A stretch of DNA of 64,000 nucleotides from Persicirhabdus sediminis (lineage in GTDB: Bacteria; Verrucomicrobiota; Verrucomicrobiia; Verrucomicrobiales; Akkermansiaceae), in assembly GCF_016595495.1 (NCBI RefSeq), contig NZ_JAENIM010000021.1, positions 186,001-250,000 of the forward strand, read 5' to 3'. Made by a program: the position numbers and the translations under genes. Below are positions 15,665 to 26,351 of the stretch, one piece after another; position 1 is the stretch's first letter; every line of letters starts with the position of its first letter. The notes beneath the pieces are model-generated. The model saw only the letters and a list, made by a program, of their open reading frames with translations. It was not told where the DNA came from and made no database searches.

Positions 15665-17149
15665 TTAGTTGTTATCAATCAATCCTTCACGACCGTGTGG
15701 GCCAGTAGCGGAATGATCATGAGTCAGCAGAGTTGGGTGATTGCTGCGGCGTCCGAGGCGCAGCCACATCAGCGTGAGATGGAAGAGGAAGAACACGTTA
15801 GAGAGCAGCATGAATCCCCAAACGATAGAGGTAGCGATAAGGAATGGACGAGTCGCCATGAACGCGCTGTACCATGGTTGCTCCCAATCTTGCTGAGCCA
15901 CACCTTGAGAAATGCTACCAAACAATGCGATGCAGCCGAGCAGCGTGAGCACACCGTAGATAGAAAGCCAGAAGTGCCAGCGGATCATACGGCGTGAGAT
16001 CCACTCACGGCGAGTGATGCGAGGAACGATGAAATAAATCGCACCAAACATGGTCAAGCTGAAGAATCCGTAGAGGCCAACGATATCCAGACCGTAACCA
16101 GCTGAAGTAAACTGCGTGATGGCGATCATATCAGGACGCGCTAGGAAGGCGCCAAAGATAGCGTAAGATAGCAGACCAATCACGCCAGCTACTGTAAAGC
16201 GCAGTGATGGGCTGTGAGCCACAGTCTGAGCTTTGCCTTTGAGTGTCTTGAACAGACTTACAGTCAGCGCGAGCACTGGGATAACCACAGCGATCGTAGC
16301 TGCCGCACTGGTGAATGGCATGAATGTTGGGATTGGAGCACCCATCAGCACTTGCATGCCAGCCCATGGAGCAAGTCCAGCCAACAGCCAGAATGCCACT
16401 TGTGAGAGTGAGTAATTGTACACCGCACGACCGGTGATTTTTGGCACCAAGTAGAAGGCCGCAGCCACACCAATTGGTACAAAGAAGAGCAACATCAGCG
16501 CTGAGCGGAACCACGCAGCGGAAGCGGTTACCATCAGTGGGTGGATGTCGAAAACGTGCACAAACAGGTTCGCAGCAAGAAATACCCATGGGAACCAGAT
16601 GATTGCTCCGAGCAGGAACCACTGAGAAACGTAGATGTGCTGCCAGCGGCGAACACGGAAGTGAATCATAGACCAGATCGCAATCGCTGCATATGTAGCT
16701 AGCATTGGAGCCCAGATGAATTCAGGGAAATCCATCCAGTAGATACCAGATCCTTTTCCAGCTAGAATGCAGATGGTGCCCAGGGCAACCAGAACATTCC
16801 AGACGTGTCCAGCTACCAAGATAGCTACTGAACTACGGCTTTCCTGGCGAGACAGACGGGCCATCAGCCAGATGGCGACGCCAAATGCAGCCTGCAATCC
16901 CCATCCGTAGATCAGGGTATTCAGGTGAGCTGGGAAAACTCTACCATAATTTAAGGCTGAGCAATTTCCCAGAAAATCTGGGCTGTGCGCCTTCATGGTG
17001 GCGATCATCGCCAAAACGAGTGATACGGCTAACCAAGCGGCCCCACTGGTGAAGAAAAACATCACTGGGTGACGCAGAGAGTGGTCAATAAGCGCTCTCT
17101 GCTTGCCGTGCTCGGCTGAAGGAATGTGGCTATCGGGTGCTGATTCCAT
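15665..17149 (-). CDS. CcoN-like (cbb3 subunit I) protein lacking most haem and CuB ligands
   Basis: 494 residues, about twelve membrane helices, with clear CcoN sequence pattern in several helices (FYLVPKITGRAVYNYSLSQVAFW; ALL-type helix packing; IYFIVPRITRREW). His75 in RVFPAHLNTL matches the first low-spin haem ligand. The remaining sites are changed: the WYGHN CuB His is Ser216, the two CuB His of the G-x-HHL motif are Gln266 and Val267, the active-site Tyr is Ala260, and the HVH haem ligands are Leu354 and Ile356. The protein can hardly be an oxygen reductase. Length and frame are intact, so it is not a pseudogene. It follows actF and a small membrane gene, and precedes CcoO-like and cytochrome c genes. 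A scaffold role in a supercomplex is my inference. Confidence 0.85.
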   Translation of the reverse strand: MESAPDSHIPSAEHGKQRALIDHSLRHPVMFFFTSGAAWLAVSLVLAMIATMKAHSPDFLGNCSALNYGRVFPAHLNTLIYGWGLQAAFGVAIWLMARLSRQESRSSVAILVAGHVWNVLVALGTICILAGKGSGIYWMDFPEFIWAPMLATYAAIAIWSMIHFRVRRWQHIYVSQWFLLGAIIWFPWVFLAANLFVHVFDIHPLMVTASAAWFRSALMLLFFVPIGVAAAFYLVPKITGRAVYNYSLSQVAFWLLAGLAPWAGMQVLMGAPIPTFMPFTSAAATIAVVIPVLALTVSLFKTLKGKAQTVAHSPSLRFTVAGVIGLLSYAIFGAFLARPDMIAITQFTSAGYGLDIVGLYGFFSLTMFGAIYFIVPRITRREWISRRMIRWHFWLSIYGVLTLLGCIALFGSISQGVAQQDWEQPWYSAFMATRPFLIATSIVWGFMLLSNVFFLFHLTLMWLRLGRRSNHPTLLTHDHSATGPHGREGLIDNN

Positions 17150-17188
17150 GGTGTTGTGTAAAAATCTGGTTAATTATAGGGGCTAAAA

Positions 17189-17482
17189 TTACTGCGCGGC
17201 TGGTTTATCAGATGCGCTTGGCTTCTGCTTAAGCAGCTCAGCACCCACCTTATCGAAGGCAGTTGTTGGGTTTGCTTCTTTTAATGCAGCCTCCTCAGCA
17301 GCATTGACCTCTTGGTTGACCTTCATCCGGCGCTCGGCGTTTTTATCTTCGGCATCCACCTTGCCACAAACTGAGCAAGGCACGATGACGACGGCTAAAA
17401 TGCCAAAGGCTACGAAGAGACCCAGACCAAACCAAAATGTGCTGAATCTGCGGAAGAATGTATCTCGTGGATTGGAGTCCAT
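17189..17482 (-). CDS. Small membrane protein with a CxxC motif, downstream of actF
   Basis: 97 residues. A short basic N-terminus precedes one membrane helix (about 14-35), directly followed by CSVC (about 36-39) and then a long charged, probably helical tail rich in Ala, Glu and Lys. The topology would place CSVC at the membrane surface. It lies 30 bp after actF and 39 bp before the CcoN-like gene, so it is part of the ACIII transcription unit. It may be an accessory or assembly subunit. No named family is recognised. Confidence 0.7.
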   Translation of the reverse strand: MDSNPRDTFFRRFSTFWFGLGLFVAFGILAVVIVPCSVCGKVDAEDKNAERRMKVNQEVNAAEEAALKEANPTTAFDKVGAELLKQKPSASDKPAAQ

Positions 17483-17512
17483 AATGATGAATTAGTTTTG
17501 AGCTTCTTCGGG

Positions 17513-18940
17513 TTAGTTGGAAACGTTAGCTGACTCGAGGATACGAGCGTCACGGTTTGGATAGAGCGATTGCTTACCGAGGTTACGCAGCAGGATGAAC
17601 ATGAAGAATGACCCCACAGTGACAAAGGCTAAGATATCTCCCCAGAAGGCTCCGCTGAACCATAGCGTTGGCTCAAAGCCATTCATGGTGCTGAGTGATG
17701 GAGCGCGCTCAGGGATGACGATGATGTACATATCGAGAATATGCAAAATCAGCATGTAAGAGGCAAAAATGCAGGCCAGAGCTGGCTTACGCTTCATGTA
17801 ATGTGGCAGCATGAAGACAAATGGCACGGCGAAGTGACCAAATACCAGGATGATGTTAGCTACGTTCCAGCCCTCTGTATTTCGCAGCAGGAAGTAACGA
17901 GTCTCCTCGGTGATGTTTGCGTACCAGATGAGGAAGAACTGAGAGAAGTTCACATACGCCCAGAAGACGATGAAGGCGAACATCAGCTTACCCATAATGT
18001 GGTAGTGCTCGGCGCTAGTTACCGTTTTCAGGTACCCCTTACTGCGCAGCCATGTGAGCACGAGGATCAATACTGCCATTGAGTTCAATACAGAACCAGC
18101 AAAGTAACATACTCCCCACATAGTTGAGAACCAAGTGTAGTCGAGAGCCATCAGCAAATCGAAAGCGATGAAACTGATAGACAGACCGAACATGATCAAG
18201 CCAGCTGGCGCCCAGTAGCGCAACTGCAGTGTGCTCTTAGCACTTGGATTGTCGTCAGTATCTTGTTTGACCGACTTATTTTTCAGCCAGATAACAAAGC
18301 CACCGAGGCCCACAAAGTAGAGTGCCATGCGTACGTACCACCAGTTGAGGTTGACGTAGAAATACTTCACATAGAGCAAGTGATCATGTGGATCGTGAGA
18401 CGCGTGCAGGCCATCTTTAGCGTAGCTACCAAAGATACCACCACCGATGGCATCTTTTGCCGCCGCGTAGTTGAAGCCAGTTTCACGGTGAATATTCATC
18501 CACTCAAATAACTTAGACTGCACCTGCGGGAAGAAGAATGGAATCGCGATGATCGCCATCCATGGGAAAACTGTAGCCAGGTTCTCCATCAGACGACGAA
18601 TCGACACGCCCCAACCTGAGTTAGAAACATGATGCAGAATCAGCCAGAAACAACCGCCGAATGACAGTGTAACGAAGTAAGCAAAGGCGAAAAGCCATGA
18701 GTAGGCGTAGTTGCCGCGGATGTCACCGCCGGGAGCGTCAGCTACTGGCTTAGTGATGAAAGCTGCAGCCTCAGATGGGCTTTGCTCTTGGTAGCTACCG
18801 GCAAAGAAAAGCAGGTAAACGCTGAGAATCAGACCAACAAATGCCAGCCCACCAAAAATCATCATTGGCTTAGCCAACTTTGACTTATCGATGTGTTCAC
18901 CGTCAGCCGGGATATCCTTAGATGTAACGAAATGTGCCAT
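17513..18940 (-). CDS. actF: Alternative complex III subunit ActF
   Basis: 475 residues with about ten membrane helices, matching the ActF subunit that supports the quinol-oxidising membrane core of ACIII (quinol:cytochrome c/HiPIP oxidoreductase). Recognisable features are the N-terminal helix, the YSWLFAFAYFVTLSFGGCFWLILHHVSNSGWGVSIRR segment (given here only as landmark, around residues 80-115), and repeated WY/FF-rich helices. It starts 24 bp after the actE stop. In characterised complexes ActF lacks cofactors and pairs with ActC; proton translocation by the pair has been proposed. Confidence 0.92.
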   Translation of the reverse strand: MAHFVTSKDIPADGEHIDKSKLAKPMMIFGGLAFVGLILSVYLLFFAGSYQEQSPSEAAAFITKPVADAPGGDIRGNYAYSWLFAFAYFVTLSFGGCFWLILHHVSNSGWGVSIRRLMENLATVFPWMAIIAIPFFFPQVQSKLFEWMNIHRETGFNYAAAKDAIGGGIFGSYAKDGLHASHDPHDHLLYVKYFYVNLNWWYVRMALYFVGLGGFVIWLKNKSVKQDTDDNPSAKSTLQLRYWAPAGLIMFGLSISFIAFDLLMALDYTWFSTMWGVCYFAGSVLNSMAVLILVLTWLRSKGYLKTVTSAEHYHIMGKLMFAFIVFWAYVNFSQFFLIWYANITEETRYFLLRNTEGWNVANIILVFGHFAVPFVFMLPHYMKRKPALACIFASYMLILHILDMYIIVIPERAPSLSTMNGFEPTLWFSGAFWGDILAFVTVGSFFMFILLRNLGKQSLYPNRDARILESANVSN

Positions 18941-18964
18941 GGGATGTGATAGAAATGGGTTGGA

Positions 18965-19594
18965 TTACTTGCTCTCGTTTGCTGCGGTCTGTAGGGCGCG
19001 AACGTAGGCAATGATCGCCCAGCGGTCGCGTGTGGAAATGTTTGCTGCGTAGCCACTCATCTGCCTTACACCGTGAGAGACGACGTTGAACATCTGGCCA
19101 TCTGGGTAAGTCTGAGAACCGAAGCTCTCCAGCTTGAGGTTAGCTACACCAGTGATGCCGATTTTAGCGACGATGCCTTTGCCGTCACCAGCTTCGCCGT
19201 GACATGGTAGGCAGGAAATGTTGTAGCGCTCTTGGCCGCGGCGCAGGAAGGCTGCGGTATTCTCAGCTGTCAGCCCGAGTTCTTCAGGCATGCCAGTTCC
19301 GTAAGTGCCGTCGATCTGGCCAGTGTGGTAATAGCCCACACCGTTTGTGAATCCGTAGCCGTTAGCATCTTCAGCATTGGCTTCAAAGCCGCGCGGAATG
19401 GTTCCCACTACTGGCTTACGAGCACCCATGCCGTCTTGGAAAAACAAGCTAGGTTTCTGAGCTTTTACGTAATCTTGTTCGTCCATATCTGGGAAGATAC
19501 GGAGCGGTCTCTCACTGAATTTTTGCCCGCGGAATCCGAAGATACCGATGACCATCACGATGATCAATGTGTAGGCGAGAAGAAAATAGCGCAT
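18965..19594 (-). CDS. actE: Alternative complex III subunit ActE (monohaem cytochrome c)
   Basis: 209 residues. An N-terminal hydrophobic segment acts as signal or anchor, followed by a periplasmic cytochrome c domain with one CLPCH haem site at about residue 132 and a possible Met ligand in GVRQMSGYA. ActE is the exit cytochrome of ACIII that hands electrons to the terminal oxidase or to soluble carriers. It is placed between actD and actF as in other act operons. Confidence 0.92.
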   Translation of the reverse strand: MRYFLLAYTLIIVMVIGIFGFRGQKFSERPLRIFPDMDEQDYVKAQKPSLFFQDGMGARKPVVGTIPRGFEANAEDANGYGFTNGVGYYHTGQIDGTYGTGMPEELGLTAENTAAFLRRGQERYNISCLPCHGEAGDGKGIVAKIGITGVANLKLESFGSQTYPDGQMFNVVSHGVRQMSGYAANISTRDRWAIIAYVRALQTAANESK

Positions 19595-19663
19595 GATAAA
19601 TGGTTTTTGAGTTGTCTAATGAGTCGCGGATTCCAGCCAACTGGCTAGTTTCCATTCATGTGG

Positions 19664-20218
19664 TTAGTCTTCCTCTTCAACGAGTTCGATATTGGTTCCA
19701 CCGGCTTCCTCGAGTAGCTCTCGAGTAGCGTCGGCATTAAAGTTAGGGTCGCGTGCTTCCACCGCGATGAAGAACGCGTCATCAGTCACGCGCTTGAACT
19801 GCTTGCTCGCAAACAGTGGATGGTTGAGACGTGGCAGGCCCATCAGGCCAAGCACTCCAAACAAGGTAGTGAAACCTGAAAGAAGAATCGTCAGCTCAAA
19901 TAAGATTGGGAAAAAGGCCGCTGTAGTGAAAATGTTAGCTGGCTTCGCCTGAACTACGGTTGGGTAGATCACCACCTGAGTGGTATAGGCAAGCGTGAAG
20001 CCTGTGATGAGACCAAGGGTACCACCACAGAAAACCAGGTAAGGAAGGATGGACCGTTTCATGCCCATCGCATTGTCTAAGCCGTGAATTGGGAACGGCG
20101 AATAACAATCCCACTTTTTAAAGCCGGCATCACGTACCTTTTCAGCTGCTTTATAGAGGGCAGATGCGCTCTCATATTCAGCGAGGTAACCATAAACGCG
20201 TTTTGCAGATGTGCTCAC
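19664..20218 (-). CDS. actD: Alternative complex III subunit ActD (DUF3341)
   Basis: 184 residues. The N-terminal ~55 residues form a soluble domain with the family pattern YGYLAEYESASAL...GF/YDCYSPFPIHG. Two membrane helices follow (about 63-85 and 100-130) and then a polar C-terminus ending in acidic residues. ActD has no cofactor; it covers the cytoplasmic face of the ActC membrane core. It starts 28 bp downstream of actC. The assignment rests on the SPFPIHGLDNAMG signature. Confidence 0.93.
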   Translation of the reverse strand: MSTSAKRVYGYLAEYESASALYKAAEKVRDAGFKKWDCYSPFPIHGLDNAMGMKRSILPYLVFCGGTLGLITGFTLAYTTQVVIYPTVVQAKPANIFTTAAFFPILFELTILLSGFTTLFGVLGLMGLPRLNHPLFASKQFKRVTDDAFFIAVEARDPNFNADATRELLEEAGGTNIELVEEED

Positions 20219-20245
20219 AATAATGTAGTTGTTAAATGGTTGTGT

Positions 20246-21724
<1,479 letters not shown>

Positions 21725-21772
21725 GGTTTCTTATGAAATTAGGTATTAGTAAATGTGATAATTCTCAGCTGA

Positions 21773-24700
21773 TTAGTGCATGGAGATGGTGGCTTTACCA
21801 ATCGCCTTAGCGTCTGGCATCTTGGCATTTGGATTCTTAACGCGTGCCAAGTAAGTGGTACGCGGCATGGTGCCAATGTAGTTGAGTAGGGCGTAGTTAC
21901 GCTTCGAGTCACGAGCGCGAACCACGGTCTCTTTGTCACCATTTTGGATGTTACCAAAGGTAATGGCTCCAGCTTCACAGGCGTCTTGGCAAGCCACGCG
22001 CACTGAGTTCACTGGCGGACGCATTTCTGCATCAGAAACGCTAACTTCAGCTGAAGGAACTCCAGCAGCCACTGACTTGTTCTTAAGAACTGACTTGGCC
22101 TTGATCTTAGCTTCCTGCAGGCGCTGCACACAGTAAGTACATTTCTCCATCACACCACGCATACGAACAGAAACGTTCGGGTTGCGCTGCAGGTGTGGAG
22201 CTTCGCCCACTTGCTTCTCACCGAGAGGTCCTTTGTAGAGGTTCTTGTGAACTAGCGGGTTGCGCTTGTTGTAATCAAAGAAGTTGAAGCGACGTGCTTT
22301 GTACGGGCAGTTGTTAGCGCAGTAACGAGTACCGATACAGCGGTTGTACGCCATTGTATTGAGACCGTCTTCTGAGTGAACGGTAGCATTCACTGGGCAA
22401 ACAGTTTCACATGGAGCGCTTTCACACTGCTGACAGGCTACCGGCTGAGGAATCATCTCTGGGTTAGACTCGTCGTAAACTGGCACCTGATGACCGTGGC
22501 CATCATCTTCAGTGATCAGTTGACCATTGATGTCTGTTTTCTGCACCGCAGCAAAGTAGCGGTCCATACGGATCCAGTGCATCGCGCGACCAATCGCCAC
22601 CTGAGTTTTACCCACAACTGGGATGTTGTTTTCCGCCTGACAGGCTACCAAACAAGCATTACAGCCAGTACAGCTGTTGAGGTCGATGGTCATCGCCCAC
22701 TGCTGACGTTTGTCAAACAGGTGCTCGTCGGCTTGGTACTTATCGTGCCAAGTGCTTGAGCCTTTCTGTTTGTAGAGAGAAATATTTGGCGGTGCGTGTG
22801 AATCAACACCTTGCTTTTTCACGCCTTCTAGCTGCTTCTCGAAGCTGCCTTTGTGCTCCACGTCGTTAGTGGAAATCTCGCGAGCAATCGCGCGACCGTA
22901 CATTGAGTGGTGCTCCTGAGTCACCGCGGTGCTGTAGCGTTTATCGAGGTCTTCGATCTTCGCGCCAGTGGCGATGTATGGAGTTTCAGCGGTGCGTAGC
23001 AGATAGGCATTGAAACCTGTGTTGACGCCTACTTGGCTAACATTCGCTGCACCTTCAGTGCTGAGGCCTAGCTCGTTGTGCTCGTCGTACCCTTGACCGT
23101 AACCAAGTGCGATTGAGATCAAATTATCAGCCTGACCAAATGCCACCATCACTGGGATTTCCAGCTCGGCGCCATTGACCACAACTTTGATCACTGGCTG
23201 GGCGCGATCGCGACCTTCACCGTCAGGACCAACTGGTGCGTTAGGCTTGGAAACATCCACCATGCCGTACAGCTTACCTTTTGGCTCCAGCTGCACGAGT
23301 TTCTCATAGAGTCCCAGATCTTTAGCTGTCTGCGGCGAAATCATCGCGCAGTTATCCCAAGTGATCTTGGTTAGCGGATCCGGAGCTTCCTGCAACCAGG
23401 CGTTGTTGATGTAGCGACCATCCAGAACTGATGGATCCGCTAGGAATGAAATTTCTAATGCCTCAACTGTAGGAGCAGCTACTGCCGCGCCAACTACAGA
23501 TGATAGATCAGCTGCACCCACTTGAGCGGCTGCATAAGCTCCCTTATCTGAGAATCCGTCGCGCAGCAGTTTTGTCCACGCGGCGTCGCCTGCCCCACCA
23601 ATGCCTTCAAAGGTCTTGCGAACCTCTTTGTAAGCAGGTGAAAGCTTGGCGCCTTCGGTGATAGAGTTGAAAAGTTTGCTACCAGTTAGCAGAGCAACCA
23701 AAAGATCCAGCTCAGAAACACCACCGTAGAGTGGCAGAATCATTGGCTGAACAACGGTGTAACGACCGTCAGCAGCATAGGAATCACCCCAACTCTCGAG
23801 GTAATGAGCAGCAGGAACGTGCCAGCTAGCTGCATTGGCGGTGGCATCGAGGCGTTCGCCCAAATGCACCAAGTTTTTCAGTTTCTTAGCGGCAGCGGCA
23901 AATCCAGCGGCGTCGTACACTGGGTTAGCTGGACCAACGAGGATCACATTTTCCACGGCACCAGAATCGATGTCAGCGAGCAGATCAGTTAGTTTGCCGT
24001 AAGCACCAGAGTTAGTCACTACTGGCTTGAGTGTTTTGCCGTAGCTGCCGAGCTTCTGGTTGATCGCAATCACCAGCTGCTGGACGGCTTCACTGTGACG
24101 TGAGCCAGCTACTACCACACTGTGACCAGCGTGTGCTTTCAGGTCAGCGGCACATTCTTTTACCCACTTCTGCTCGAACTCACCGAGCGCGCCAGCTGGA
24201 ACCTGAGTGCTAACACCCAGCTCAACAGCAACTGCCGCAGCGATGCGAACAATCTGGCTTGGAGCAATGCGCAGGCGGTGATCCGCCATGCCACCTGTCA
24301 GGCTGAAGATACCTTCAGCGATATAAAGACGATTGATGCGGTTTTTGTCCGGCTTCTGGTCGTACTGAGGACCTTCAACAGCGCGGTTGTTATAAAAACC
24401 ACTAACTGGACCCTGCTGGTCCATTTCTAGAAAATCAGCATCTAGCGAGAGAATGCGCTCAGCCTTGCTGTAATCAGCAATAACAGCTGATCCTTTGCCA
24501 AATACTTTTTCGTTAGCTAGCTTCTGACCTTCGCCAGCTAGAGCTTCGTATTTGTAAAACTTAGATCCGCTATGCTTGGCGGCAATCTCACCTACCAAAC
24601 GGTCGCGAGTCGCTGAGTTATCTTCACCAAATACAAAGGCTGTCTTATTAAGATCAGCGGAGAGCTCTTTGGCAAATTCTTCAAACTCGCCACGAGTCAC

Positions 24701-25189
24701 TGTTTTACCAGCCTTAACAAAATCACGTGAACGAGCTGGATCGTACATGTTAAGCACAGATGCCTGAGCAAATGTACCTGTACCGCCCTGCTTGCTGAAC
24801 AAGCGGTTAGGCTCAATCTTTGTAGGACGACCTTCGTGTGTAGTCACTACTAGAGATGCCGCACCTTTGGCAGATGGCATCGACGAAGCATAATATAGTG
24901 GCTTCCCTGGGATCACCCATTCAGGTGCCTCAGCGAAAGGAACGATCAATGATTCAGGGCGGCGACATGACGCCAAACCAAATCCAGCCAAAGCTGTAGA
25001 TGCCCCCATCAACTTCATGAATGAACGGCGAGTTACCTCGCGATCTTCTTCGGTCTCAATCTGGGCTGAACCCTCTGGGAATTCACGTTCCAAATACTCA
25101 CGGAACTGTGGCGTATCCTCCAGCTGGCCAAGACTACGCCACACTTTCGTGCCGGTCTCTTCTGCCTTATTCATCTTGCGGTCGCTCAT
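21773..25189 (-). CDS. actB: Alternative complex III subunit ActB (molybdopterin-like and FeS)
   Basis: 1138 residues. A twin-arginine-type motif (TRRSFMKLMG, residues 53-62) followed by a hydrophobic stretch marks export of the folded protein. The first ~800 residues resemble the molybdopterin-oxidoreductase fold but are thought not to bind a cofactor in ACIII. The C-terminal part (from about residue 830) is a four-cluster ferredoxin domain with Cys groups CTGCNACLVAC, CQQCESAPCETVCP, CIGTRYCANNCP and CTYCVQ...CQDAC. Electrons from quinol pass through these clusters to ActA. The protein lies between actA and actC, the standard order. Confidence 0.95.
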   Translation of the reverse strand: MSDRKMNKAEETGTKVWRSLGQLEDTPQFREYLEREFPEGSAQIETEEDREVTRRSFMKLMGASTALAGFGLASCRRPESLIVPFAEAPEWVIPGKPLYYASSMPSAKGAASLVVTTHEGRPTKIEPNRLFSKQGGTGTFAQASVLNMYDPARSRDFVKAGKTVTRGEFEEFAKELSADLNKTAFVFGEDNSATRDRLVGEIAAKHSGSKFYKYEALAGEGQKLANEKVFGKGSAVIADYSKAERILSLDADFLEMDQQGPVSGFYNNRAVEGPQYDQKPDKNRINRLYIAEGIFSLTGGMADHRLRIAPSQIVRIAAAVAVELGVSTQVPAGALGEFEQKWVKECAADLKAHAGHSVVVAGSRHSEAVQQLVIAINQKLGSYGKTLKPVVTNSGAYGKLTDLLADIDSGAVENVILVGPANPVYDAAGFAAAAKKLKNLVHLGERLDATANAASWHVPAAHYLESWGDSYAADGRYTVVQPMILPLYGGVSELDLLVALLTGSKLFNSITEGAKLSPAYKEVRKTFEGIGGAGDAAWTKLLRDGFSDKGAYAAAQVGAADLSSVVGAAVAAPTVEALEISFLADPSVLDGRYINNAWLQEAPDPLTKITWDNCAMISPQTAKDLGLYEKLVQLEPKGKLYGMVDVSKPNAPVGPDGEGRDRAQPVIKVVVNGAELEIPVMVAFGQADNLISIALGYGQGYDEHNELGLSTEGAANVSQVGVNTGFNAYLLRTAETPYIATGAKIEDLDKRYSTAVTQEHHSMYGRAIAREISTNDVEHKGSFEKQLEGVKKQGVDSHAPPNISLYKQKGSSTWHDKYQADEHLFDKRQQWAMTIDLNSCTGCNACLVACQAENNIPVVGKTQVAIGRAMHWIRMDRYFAAVQKTDINGQLITEDDGHGHQVPVYDESNPEMIPQPVACQQCESAPCETVCPVNATVHSEDGLNTMAYNRCIGTRYCANNCPYKARRFNFFDYNKRNPLVHKNLYKGPLGEKQVGEAPHLQRNPNVSVRMRGVMEKCTYCVQRLQEAKIKAKSVLKNKSVAAGVPSAEVSVSDAEMRPPVNSVRVACQDACEAGAITFGNIQNGDKETVVRARDSKRNYALLNYIGTMPRTTYLARVKNPNAKMPDAKAIGKATISMH

Positions 25190-25238
25190 TATCTTTCTAA
25201 ATGCTTTGTTTTCCTATTAGCAGGCGTGGGATACGAAA

Positions 25239-25955
25239 TTATCGGTGACAGGTGAAACAGCTCTCTTTCGGCTGAATGCTCCACTTCTCTTTTAGGGCCT
25301 TGCCCAAAGCCAGCTGGGCATCTTCTCCAGCCTCAACTTTGATCCCTAACTCAGGATGCGCTGCGAGATATTCAGCCGCATCAAACTTCAAATTATACAC
25401 TTCTTCTAGCGGTCGCAGGTGCTTCTCTGGCGCGCGGTGACACTCCAAACAGAAATCCATGCTCAGGCTCTTATCATGCCAGACTTTGCGCATTTCATCG
25501 ACCTGCCCGTGACAGCTAACACATGAAATACCGCGGTTAAGGTGAGCTGAGTGATCAAAGTAAACGTAGTCGGGCGCTTTGTGAATGCGCACCCACTCGA
25601 TGGGTTTACCTGTATACCCTGCGTAACTCTCATCAACTGCTGCTCGCAGTGGTTCAAGCTTCGGATTCTCCGTTTGTACGTGCTGGTGACACTTCCAACA
25701 AGTGTCAGCCGTAGGCACATTGGCATGGCCGCTCTCTTCCACAAAACTGTGGCAGTAACGACAATCAATACCGTTCTGAGTGACATGCAATGCGTGATCA
25801 AAGGGGATAGGCTGGTCCGGCTGATAGCCGACCCTCTGTGCTTTCGGAGTTGCATAATATGCAAAACCCGCAGCTACACCTAATGCGATACACGCAACAG
25901 ATCCTGCGATCTGAAACGGAACTAAATTGGACCAACGTGGAAAGAAATTAGCCAT
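25239..25955 (-). CDS. actA: Alternative complex III subunit ActA (pentahaem cytochrome c)
   Basis: About 238 residues. Five haem c sites are visible: CRYCH, CWKCH, CVSCH, CLECH and the C-terminal CFTCH. One N-terminal helix (about 10-35) anchors it to the membrane. An in-frame TTG at 26021 would lengthen it by 22 residues. I choose the ATG at 25955 because ActA proteins usually begin close to the FPRWSN motif. ActA accepts electrons from ActB and passes them to ActE. It is the first gene of the act operon, and no convincing promoter was found upstream. Confidence 0.93.
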   Translation of the reverse strand: MANFFPRWSNLVPFQIAGSVACIALGVAAGFAYYATPKAQRVGYQPDQPIPFDHALHVTQNGIDCRYCHSFVEESGHANVPTADTCWKCHQHVQTENPKLEPLRAAVDESYAGYTGKPIEWVRIHKAPDYVYFDHSAHLNRGISCVSCHGQVDEMRKVWHDKSLSMDFCLECHRAPEKHLRPLEEVYNLKFDAAEYLAAHPELGIKVEAGEDAQLALGKALKEKWSIQPKESCFTCHR

Positions 25956-26351
25956 GACTTCTGCGGGGCTTTTAGGGCTTGTTAAAAATTTCACAAGCAA
26001 ATTTCGCGCAAAATTTGACAATTAGTACTCAGCTTATCGTTAAAAATACTCTACTAAACGCCTGATCTCAGGCCATTACAGCATCCACGCCCTGCAAACG
26101 ACCGTTCCTAAACGCAATTTGACAAATAAAGAAGTACATTTCTCCTTTAGTCTATAAGGCATAGAGGCAAAAAAACCAGTGTCAGCAGAGCTGACACTGG
26201 TTGCTTTTTGCTATTCTTATCCAGCTACCAAACAAGGTAATCACCAAGCAATTAGCCAGCTTTCAAAAAACTTACGTCAGTATAATGGAGCCAACTCTCC
26301 ATTTTTGCTAGAAAACCTGATAGATTAACCATTCAGCCCGACACACTCAGA
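25956..26351. other. Intergenic region upstream of actA
   Basis: About 396 bp. It holds a strong terminator (26168-26209), listed separately, and presumably the act operon promoter between about 25960 and 26165. A 24-codon frame at 26068-26139 has a GGAG too close to its ATG and is not called. The part from 26210 to 26351 shows nothing I can interpret. Confidence 0.5.
26168..26209 (-). terminator. Intrinsic terminator downstream of the 26352-26903 gene
   Basis: A perfect 12-bp stem (26175-26186 with 26190-26201, 3-nt loop) is followed on the minus strand by seven T. The plus side also has a T run, so it may act both ways. It insulates actA from the upstream gene. Confidence 0.9.

Noticed and set aside
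26068-26139. A 24-codon minus-strand frame upstream of actA with GGAG before its ATG, possibly a leader peptide.
   Set aside because: The spacing from GGAG to ATG is only 2-3 bases, and the peptide has no regulatory residue run.
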